A DNA stretch of 48,022 nt from positions 1 to 48,022 of the IMG/VR virus record IMGVR_UViG_3300005527_000084; one strand, written 5' to 3'. A model generated the notes under the pieces. It saw only the letters and a list, made by a program, of their open reading frames with translations. It was not told the DNA's origin and ran no database searches. How positions within the stretch are numbered: position 1 is the first letter of the stretch; each line of letters starts with the position of its first letter. The translations under genes were made by a program, and so were the position numbers. Of this stretch, positions 42,127 to 48,022 are shown piece after piece. Source of the DNA: a virus.

Positions 42127-42492
42127 TTAGTCTTCCTTTTCGTTTTCTGCTTTATCTTCTGTTTCGTCTTCTGATTCGGATAAACCTTTTTCAATTTCAT
42201 CTTCGTCCGAAGAGCTTTTGCTTCCCGAATTAAAGTCAATTCCCATGACGTCGATGTCCACGGATTTCATTTCTTTAACGCTACCGTCGTCATTTTTGCG
42301 TTCAGTTTCGTGTTTAGAAACTACGCGAAATTTAATAGTAGCAGTTCCTTCGACTCCAACATCCGGAGTTTCTAGATCTTCAATCCCGCTTAAATATAAA
42401 GTCGGGTAATGCACGACTTCGTCCATATTTTCGTCAGAAACAAGTTCAACGACGTCCATTTCTGAGTTACGTTTTTTTCCAAGATCGACCAT
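42127..42492 (-). CDS. Capsid staple/decoration-like protein
   Basis: A 121-residue protein with a short N-terminal basic segment (MVDLGKKRN), a central beta-domain (YPTLYLSGIEDL and VGVEGTATIKFRVVSKHE) and a highly acidic Ser/Glu/Asp/Lys tail of about 35 residues. The layout MVDL..., a YP[TG]LxLS strand and VG..GxA.I..RVVS resembles phage capsid staple proteins that clamp capsomers. The acidic tail is typical of proteins that sit on or in capsids. The call is based on recall of the family; a tail completion protein is another possibility. Confidence 0.5.
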   Translation of the reverse strand: MVDLGKKRNSEMDVVELVSDENMDEVVHYPTLYLSGIEDLETPDVGVEGTATIKFRVVSKHETERKNDDGSVKEMKSVDIDVMGIDFNSGSKSSSDEDEIEKGLSESEDETEDKAENEKED

Positions 42493-42528
42493 AGTAGTAT
42501 TATTATCGTTTTGTGGGTTATGAGAATA

Positions 42529-43071
42529 TTATTTACCTTCTAGTAGAAGATACGGAATTGTTTTTTGGTGGTATCTATTCATTTCTGAGTAGACGAGATT
42601 GATGAATCCGTCCCATTGCGGCGGGTAAATTGTTTGGCAACCCTCAGATGAAGTCGTTCGATAACCTCCGCGATGGATATTAATGGCAATGCCCATGTCG
42701 TCTCCGGTAACATCCCGCGTAACCGGAAGTTCTTCTTTTGGGTTAGCAGGTCGCAATGCCGGGTAGCCGCCTCCGGGTTTAGAGATACCGTGATTACCTT
42801 TGCGGTATCTGTGAACGCCCGTTTTAAGAACCGCGATGCCTTTTTTGTAAACCGAAGGATCCGTGTTAGCATTAAAAGTAGCATGGACTGACGGAGAAAT
42901 TAAAATTATGGCATCGTCGTAGATGCCTCTATCGTTTTTTCCTTTTTCTCCCATGCTATCCAGATAATATCCGCGAATCCCGACCAACGAAACAACGTCT
43001 TCAATCCCGGCTTTGATAACCATAGCCAAGGTTTTTTCTTTTGCTTGTTGCGGTCGGGAATTTGGGATCAT
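42529..43071 (-). CDS. L,D-transpeptidase-fold putative peptidoglycan enzyme (endolysin slot)
   Basis: A 180-residue protein at the end of the lysis cassette. The segment IAINIHRGGYRTTSSEGCQTIYPPQWDGFI holds H133 and the S142-E143-G144-C145 motif, matching the HxxG...SxGC active site of YkuD-type L,D-transpeptidases. There is no signal peptide, so it would need the holin to reach the murein. In this position it is probably the endolysin, using the fold to cut or rearrange peptidoglycan cross-links; classical lysozyme, amidase or endopeptidase motifs are absent. The ATG overlaps the holin stop (ATGA). Confidence 0.65.
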   Translation of the reverse strand: MIPNSRPQQAKEKTLAMVIKAGIEDVVSLVGIRGYYLDSMGEKGKNDRGIYDDAIILISPSVHATFNANTDPSVYKKGIAVLKTGVHRYRKGNHGISKPGGGYPALRPANPKEELPVTRDVTGDDMGIAINIHRGGYRTTSSEGCQTIYPPQWDGFINLVYSEMNRYHQKTIPYLLLEGK

Positions 43072-43244
43072 TTTCCTTTGCGGATTACGTTAATTAGTCC
43101 GACTAAACCTAATCCGGCAACAAGAATTGCTTCTTGAAGTTGCGGTTCAATTTTTACTCCAACTGCCGTAGCAATCAGAATTAACCCACGCCAAGTGGAG
43201 TTTTCGCTTAGTTTGTCGATCAGTACGTTGATTACGTTTTTCAT
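43068..43244 (-). CDS. Small phage holin
   Basis: A 58-residue membrane protein: MKNVINVLIDKLSENSTWRG, then two hydrophobic segments (LILIATAVGV about 21-30 and AILVAGLGLVGLINVI about 39-54) and a basic C-terminus RKGK. This is the typical plan of small phage holins with the STWRG signature before the first segment. It would form lesions that release or activate the lysis enzyme encoded next. The start overlaps the lipoprotein stop and its stop overlaps the next ATG, so the three are translated in a chain. Confidence 0.85.
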   Translation of the reverse strand: MKNVINVLIDKLSENSTWRGLILIATAVGVKIEPQLQEAILVAGLGLVGLINVIRKGK

Positions 43245-43396
43245 TTTTTGGTTCCTTTTGGTTCTGGAAGTTCGTATGTGAACTTTCCGTATTCTGTTTC
43301 GAAAGAGATTCCTAGCGTTGTACAGCCGGCTAAAAAAATTGCTCCGAATGCAATAAACAAAATTACGATGATATTTAAAGATATTTTTTTACTCAT
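43241..43396 (-). CDS. 51-residue outer-membrane lipoprotein (o-spanin candidate)
   Basis: A short lipoprotein: MSKKISL, a hydrophobic core IIVILFIAFGAIF, then the lipobox L22-A-G-C25. The mature part is only 27 residues (CTTLGISFE...). In a lysis cassette such a protein fits the outer-membrane subunit of a spanin, though lone small lipoproteins can also have immunity roles. The predicted inner-membrane partner could be the 90-residue protein just upstream (43401-43673). Confidence 0.8.
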   Translation of the reverse strand: MSKKISLNIIVILFIAFGAIFLAGCTTLGISFETEYGKFTYELPEPKGTKK

Positions 43397-43400
43397 AAGT

Positions 43401-43673
43401 TTATTTTTGTTCCAATCGACGCAGACGTTGCTCGTGGTCGAGAATAGCGAGGTCGTGTCGTTTATCGGTTTCAGCGTTTGCTTCCATACGAATTAAAACG
43501 GCTTCAATTTTTTCAATCCTTTGATTAACCATGGCGAACTCTTCTCGGGTCGCAAATTTTGTTCCTAACAAAGCTACACCCACGAGGGCCGCAAATGTTC
43601 CTAACTTTAACGCGTTATCAAAATAACGCATAACTTCGTCGCTTTTTCGTCGGTATGGGTTTTCTTCGGGCAT
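43401..43673 (-). CDS. Membrane-anchored coiled-coil lysis-cassette protein
   Basis: A 90-residue protein with an N-terminal basic segment, one transmembrane helix (about 22-40, LKLGTFAALVGVALLGTKF) and a C-terminal heptad-like helix (MVNQRIEKIEAVLIRMEAN...). This is the plan of an inner-membrane spanin or a class of phage membrane proteins near holins. It lies five bases upstream of the lipoprotein gene and just after the giant adhesin gene. The role in lysis is inferred. Confidence 0.65.
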   Translation of the reverse strand: MPEENPYRRKSDEVMRYFDNALKLGTFAALVGVALLGTKFATREEFAMVNQRIEKIEAVLIRMEANAETDKRHDLAILDHEQRLRRLEQK

Positions 43674-43674
43674 A

Positions 43675-46600
43675 TTAGCTAATTGTTAAAGTTGATGTTG
43701 TTTTGTTGTAAGTTCCAGTCCTTCCTGTAGCACCAGTCAAAGCAACAGCCGAATACGTATTTGTTGTATCTGCAGGGAAAAATTTCCAGGTTGACCCAAC
43801 TGCAGGAACTGGTCCTGTGAAAGTTACATTGAGTGTGGTTCCTGCCGTAAAACTTCCTGTTGCAGTTGTTGTGCCGCTTACAACAGATCTTGTCAGCGTT
43901 CCTGCGCTTATCGTTGTAGAGCCATCGTAGTTGTGCGCATGGTTGCCAAGGTTTAGCGTTCCTGTACCAACTTTTGTTAGAGTAGAAGCGTTAGATGGTC
44001 CTGCTGTTGAAATGGCACCAGAAAGTGTTATTGTTCCTGCACCATCAAATGCTAGTGGTGCTGGCCATACGCCAAGAAGAGAGTCATTTCTGGTTATGCC
44101 ATTTATTGTTAAAGTTAATCCTGCTGCACTCGCTATTCTGTTTACTGCAGAGCCGCCAACTTTAAGAACTCCAGACCCTATCGTGTTGTTCAATGCCGTG
44201 TTGTTCAAAGCACCTTGAGAAGAAACACCATTGCCAGAAATTGTTGTTAATTTTGAAAATGTTCCTGCAACTGTAGGTTGAATTTGAAGAGTTGCTCCAT
44301 CGTTAACAATAACTTCAGATGATGTTCCAAAGGAAGAAAAAGACGTAATTCTTAAAATTCCTTGCAGGACAGATGTTGTGCCTGTGTAGGTGCTTGTTGT
44401 TCCAGAAAGAGTCAAAGTTCCTGAACCGGTCTTTTGGAGAGTTCCAGTTGTCAGAGCTATTTGATTGCTGGCAACAATTTCTGCTCCTGCCGCGGTTGTA
44501 AAAATTAAATTCCTTGTTGCTCCAGTGATTGTTCCTGAAATTGTAAAAATTCCAGCAGAAGATCCAATTGTTGAATCTGCGCCAAGTGTTATTGCTCCTG
44601 AAAAAGTATTATTTCCAGAGCGATTCATCAATGATCCTTCAGATGTTGCTCCAATTCCGCTAATTGTGACGGCTCTGGCAAATGTTATTGCTCCTGAAAT
44701 TTCAAGAGATGCGTTTGTTGCGGCAGTTATTGTTCCGGCGGTTCCAAGAGCTGAAGCATTGGAAATTCTAACTGCTCCAGAATTGATCGCCGTGGCTCCT
44801 GTATACGAATTAGCCGCAGATAAAATTATCGTTCCTGTTCCCGCACAAATTATTCCGCCAGTAGTTAAAGTTATTATTCCAGAAAGTGTAAGTGTTCCAG
44901 CGCCGCCAAGAGTTAAAGTCCTTGTTGCTCCACTTATGGCTCCAGAAATCGTCAAAGATCCGGCAATGCTATGAATTCGGGCATTAGCCGCCATTGTTAT
45001 AGCCCCGGACATCGAATTTGTTCCAGAAAGGTTGGCAATTGCTCCGTCAAATGCTGCTCCATCGCCAGAAATTGTCAATGGCTCTGCAACAAGAGTTATT
45101 CCTCCGCTAACTTGAAGAGATGCTCCTGAATTTACAGTTGTTGCTGTTGCAATTGTGCCGAGAGCTGAAGCATTGGCGACTATAAGGTACCCGGCATTGA
45201 TTGTAGTAGTACCGCTATATGTGTTTGCTCCAGCTAGAGTCCATTTTCCTGTTCCAGATTTTACAAGCGATATAAAGGCTGTTCCTGTGGCTGGAGAAGT
45301 CACTAAATTATCACGAATTGTTCCAGAAATTTGACCATCAGAGCTACCGCCAAGTGTCAGAGTCCTTCCAGCACCAACTCCAGTTGTTGCATTTGTCTGA
45401 ATATTGAAAATTGCTGCAGAAAAAATTATCGTTCCTGTTCCGTTTGAAAGTATTATTGCCCCGCCAATGTCAGTTGCTGCAGGAGTTGCTGCATTTATTC
45501 CAACTCTTATTGTTCTATTCGATGTGTCTCCAGATCCTTGATAATTTAAAGTCCCAGTTGTCCCAAAACCACCAAATTGGACAGGATTTGAAGAATCAGC
45601 ACCAAGACTCGATGGTGTTGAAAAATTTTTTATGGAATTTACATTTGTTGTTCCAGAAAAAACGTGAAATCCGTTAATAAACGTATTCGCTCCAAAAATT
45701 GAGCACTGACCTAACACCATATTAACTACAACGCCGCCAGTTCCAGAAATAATTCCAGAAGAAACAATCGATCCAGAAGAGTTAGATACAAAAGTTAAAA
45801 GGTTGCCAGAAGGATTTATATTGTTTGATAAAACTAATGTGCCAGATTCACAACCAATTCTTGCTGTTGAATTTAAAGTTATTGTCCCAGAAATCTCATT
45901 CGACCCACTTAAATTTTTTATTGCCCCACTGTTGTCAGGACCAAAAGAATTTATTGTGATTGGCCTAGATATAACGATATTATTTCCTAAATTAAACGCT
46001 GTTCCTGATAAAATTGTTAATTGTGAAGAAGAACTCCCAAAAGACAAAGAATTTGTAGCACGCAAAACACCTGCATTTACATTAATTGCTCCTGAAAATG
46101 TGTTTGCTCCATCGAGTTGCAGTGTCCCAGAGCCAAGTTTATTAAAAGTTCCTGTGCCAGAAATAACTCCAGTCAATGTTAGTGCTACTGCTGTTTCCAA
46201 TTCACACCCGAACTGATCTATTAATATCTTTTTATCCGTTGTAGTCGCCGTTCCAGTATAAAGTATTTTAGATAGAGAGTTGATTCCTGCTTTAATCGGA
46301 AGTGTTCCTGCACCAAATGGGCCAGGAACGTTATCAAAATTGAAATTTGAAACAGAAACTGTGCCTCCGTGTATCAAAACTTGTCCTGTAAATGTGTTTG
46401 TTCCGGAAATTACCAGTATGTTTGAACCAAATTTTGCAATTCCAATGCTTCCAGAACCTGTTCCTGTGGAGTCTGCTATAATATTTGATAGCGTAAATGT
46501 TCCGCCAGCGGCATTTGTCGTGTTGAATCCGAAAAATGATCCGGCTTTGAAACCATTATTTGATATCGATGATGCTAAAAGCAACAGACTCGTTATGTCT

Positions 46601-47487
46601 GAAGATGCAAATTCTCCAGTTCCGCCGACATTGATGGCGAATATTCCATTTGAATTGACAATTATCTTATCTTTTGTCCAACTTGCAGACTGACCGTTGT
46701 AAAGAGATGCGATTTTTTCAAACTGTAGAGTGCCGGATAAAATATTTACTATTCCGGTGTTTGTGTTTGTCGCGTTAAACGCGACGGTAGATGTGCCGGA
46801 TTTATCTATTTGACCGGATCCGGAAATTGGAGAAGCTACAATTATATTGTTGCTGCCGGTGAAAACAATAGTTCCGGCGTTTGTAAACGAAGAACTCGTT
46901 AGTTGTCCGCTTGTTTGACGGGATATTGTCAATTTTGCGGCAGAGAGTACTATTGTCGCGCCAGTATAAGTGTTATTGTTCGTAAGTACAACGTCTCCGC
47001 CGGATGTTAGCGTTCCAATACCAGAAATTATTCCGGAAAGTGTCTGTTGAGTTGGCGTTATTATTGAAAATTGAGTGGCGTTTGATATTGCCCCAGAATA
47101 ATTCCCATTCCCAAGAACTCCTGTTTGAATTTCTAAAACACCATCAGTTATTTCTGTATTTCCAGAATAAGTGTTTATTCCTTTCAGCGACAATTTTCCA
47201 GTTCCAATTTTCCTGAGCGATCCAATTCCAATTATTTTTTGATTTATTGTGCCGTCAGCAGATTGTCCAGAAATAAAAAGAATTGCTTGTCCACTTGGGT
47301 TAGTTAAATCAACTGAATTCCCTGCAAACCCATCGATGAATGTTATAAGATTTGGATTCCTTATCGTTACTTCAATTAAATTTTTAAAAACGGACAGATC
47401 TAAAAAACTACTTATAGACTGCGAAAAAGTACCGAAGTCTATTTTCTGTATATTTTCTGTCGGGGTTAATGAAGCAGAAAATGGCAT
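43675..47487 (-). CDS. Giant beta-strand-repeat adhesin (autotransporter-associated repeats)
   Basis: A 1,270-residue protein made almost wholly of autotransporter-associated beta-strand repeats (PATR type). Units such as GANTYSGTTTINAG, NTYTGATIV, ANSYTGATAINSG and GNNTFSGAIT recur about ten or more times along the chain. It has no signal peptide and no C-terminal autotransporter beta-barrel, so it is not a secreted autotransporter; in a phage late operon it is most likely a tail fibre or spike with a long beta-helix. Such repeats are abundant in Verrucomicrobia-type surface proteins. The far N-terminus (MPFSASLTPTENIQ) should be the virion attachment part. There is no clear ribosome binding site. 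Confidence 0.8.
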   Translation of the reverse strand: MPFSASLTPTENIQKIDFGTFSQSISSFLDLSVFKNLIEVTIRNPNLITFIDGFAGNSVDLTNPSGQAILFISGQSADGTINQKIIGIGSLRKIGTGKLSLKGINTYSGNTEITDGVLEIQTGVLGNGNYSGAISNATQFSIITPTQQTLSGIISGIGTLTSGGDVVLTNNNTYTGATIVLSAAKLTISRQTSGQLTSSSFTNAGTIVFTGSNNIIVASPISGSGQIDKSGTSTVAFNATNTNTGIVNILSGTLQFEKIASLYNGQSASWTKDKIIVNSNGIFAINVGGTGEFASSDITSLLLLASSISNNGFKAGSFFGFNTTNAAGGTFTLSNIIADSTGTGSGSIGIAKFGSNILVISGTNTFTGQVLIHGGTVSVSNFNFDNVPGPFGAGTLPIKAGINSLSKILYTGTATTTDKKILIDQFGCELETAVALTLTGVISGTGTFNKLGSGTLQLDGANTFSGAINVNAGVLRATNSLSFGSSSSQLTILSGTAFNLGNNIVISRPITINSFGPDNSGAIKNLSGSNEISGTITLNSTARIGCESGTLVLSNNINPSGNLLTFVSNSSGSIVSSGIISGTGGVVVNMVLGQCSIFGANTFINGFHVFSGTTNVNSIKNFSTPSSLGADSSNPVQFGGFGTTGTLNYQGSGDTSNRTIRVGINAATPAATDIGGAIILSNGTGTIIFSAAIFNIQTNATTGVGAGRTLTLGGSSDGQISGTIRDNLVTSPATGTAFISLVKSGTGKWTLAGANTYSGTTTINAGYLIVANASALGTIATATTVNSGASLQVSGGITLVAEPLTISGDGAAFDGAIANLSGTNSMSGAITMAANARIHSIAGSLTISGAISGATRTLTLGGAGTLTLSGIITLTTGGIICAGTGTIILSAANSYTGATAINSGAVRISNASALGTAGTITAATNASLEISGAITFARAVTISGIGATSEGSLMNRSGNNTFSGAITLGADSTIGSSAGIFTISGTITGATRNLIFTTAAGAEIVASNQIALTTGTLQKTGSGTLTLSGTTSTYTGTTSVLQGILRITSFSSFGTSSEVIVNDGATLQIQPTVAGTFSKLTTISGNGVSSQGALNNTALNNTIGSGVLKVGGSAVNRIASAAGLTLTINGITRNDSLLGVWPAPLAFDGAGTITLSGAISTAGPSNASTLTKVGTGTLNLGNHAHNYDGSTTISAGTLTRSVVSGTTTATGSFTAGTTLNVTFTGPVPAVGSTWKFFPADTTNTYSAVALTGATGRTGTYNKTTSTLTIS

Positions 47488-47488
47488 C

Positions 47489-48022
47489 TTATGTTAGTTT
47501 TGATGGTATCACAGCATTGAATCTCGTGGATGTAACAACTCCATTTGCATAGATAATATTTGCATAAGCAAAGAGATATTTAGCATTATCCGCTACTGGC
47601 ATTGAGCCAATCCAAGTTCGTCCATCATTCGTCGTTGTTACGCTAGACCAAACACGGCTAACATTGAATGGCTCCACTTCAGCTTTCCAGAACACAACAG
47701 AAGAAATTGTCAGCGATGTGTCTGGCTGGACATTGAATTGACAAGTTCCCGATACTTTGGACAACCATGATGCGGGTCGTTTCGGCCAAGTAATTGCAGA
47801 ACCAAGAACATACTTGTTAAGCCAAAGGAGTTCGTTGCCTACATTTAGAGACACATCGTGGTTCTTATTCGCATCATGCGAGAAGTCCCAAGGAATGCCT
47901 ACTGGTATCTTATCGAAAGTATCGTCTACTCTATCGTGTCCTCCGTGATGATCCGCTGATCCGTTGATAAGAAGAATTGGAACCCTTGTATACTTTGCCG
48001 TTGCTTCTGCCGTAGGTGCATT
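47489..48022 (-). CDS. C-terminal part of an alpha/beta-hydrolase (esterase-like) protein, cut by the window edge
   Basis: The last 177 residues of a larger protein, open to the right edge; the GTG at 47854 is only an internal codon of this frame. The segment VPILLINGSADHHGGHD, followed by PWDFSHDANKNHDVSLN, fits the late strands of an alpha/beta-hydrolase with the catalytic Asp (SADHHG) and His. The C-terminal 80 residues are a beta-rich domain (SLTISSVVFWKAEVE). It looks like a secreted acyl/dienelactone-type esterase domain reused in a phage tail, perhaps to de-acylate host surface sugars. The nucleophile region lies outside the window. It ends one base before the adhesin start. Confidence 0.5.
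   Translation of the reverse strand, partial: NAPTAEATAKYTRVPILLINGSADHHGGHDRVDDTFDKIPVGIPWDFSHDANKNHDVSLNVGNELLWLNKYVLGSAITWPKRPASWLSKVSGTCQFNVQPDTSLTISSVVFWKAEVEPFNVSRVWSSVTTTNDGRTWIGSMPVADNAKYLFAYANIIYANGVVTSTRFNAVIPSKLT

Noticed and set aside
43931-46693. Long plus-strand open frames opposite the repeat adhesin
   Set aside because: The repetitive Gly/Thr/Ser codons of the adhesin create stop-free Pro/Val-rich antisense frames; there is no independent coding evidence.
1-48022. CRISPR arrays, insertion sequences, integrase, toxin-antitoxin pairs
   Set aside because: None was seen on either strand; repeats present are protein-coding or the short intergenic elements listed.

Overview
This is a fragment of a tailed double-stranded DNA phage genome. 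No terminase, portal, major capsid protein, integrase or rRNA/tRNA gene is visible, so it is not a complete genome. Only the far right end clearly cuts a gene. The host is not identified. A small lipoprotein and spanin-like genes in the lysis cassette suggest a Gram-negative-type envelope. A 1,270-residue adhesin made of autotransporter-type beta-strand repeats resembles proteins common in Verrucomicrobia and related groups, but this is only a weak hint.

Layout. Positions 1-17114 carry rightward (+) genes for DNA metabolism and replication, most of them coupled by 4-base ATGA/GTGA overlaps. Positions 17164 to the right end carry leftward (-) late genes for tail, lysis and internal virion proteins. 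The two blocks converge on a strong hairpin terminator at 17124-17159.

Early block. 0.2-4.8 kb holds an SF2 helicase, a GDSH-motif protein, a protein resembling phage amino-acid:DNA transferases (alpha-glutamyl/putrescinyl-thymine pyrophosphorylase group), a tryptophan-synthase-beta-like PLP enzyme and an unknown protein. 4.8-8.1 kb holds a lipoprotein-like gene, a dCMP deaminase, a Cas4/RecB-like nuclease, a degenerate acyl-carrier-like protein and a possible ssDNA-binding protein. 8.2-14.7 kb holds family A DNA polymerase, NUDIX hydrolase, dNMP kinase, a thymidylate-synthase-family hydroxymethylase with the dCMP-type Asp, and a primase-helicase. 14.7-17.1 kb holds an AAA+ ATPase, a pyrimidine-dimer-glycosylase-family protein and a DUF932 protein. 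The parts list suggests that this phage makes 5-hydroxymethyl-pyrimidine DNA and further decorates it with an amino-acid-derived group.

Late block, read right to left. It starts with the C-terminal part of an alpha/beta-hydrolase-like protein and the giant beta-strand-repeat adhesin. A compact lysis cassette follows (membrane/coiled-coil protein, 51-aa lipoprotein, 58-aa holin, L,D-transpeptidase-fold protein). Next come a staple-like capsid protein, two large tail proteins, a tail fibre, a PAPS-reductase-like PP-loop enzyme, several small internal virion proteins and a 3,874-residue polyvalent protein.

The most striking object is the 3,874-aa protein (17164-28788). It has a zincin-like metallopeptidase motif, three different ADP-ribosyltransferase-like domains and two GNAT acetyltransferase domains. 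Its C-terminal domains are separated by a recurring [F/Y]-M-P motif that looks like a set of processing sites. It reads as a polyprotein of host-directed effectors, probably packaged in the virion and delivered with the DNA. All functional statements come from motif reading by eye; no database search was possible.
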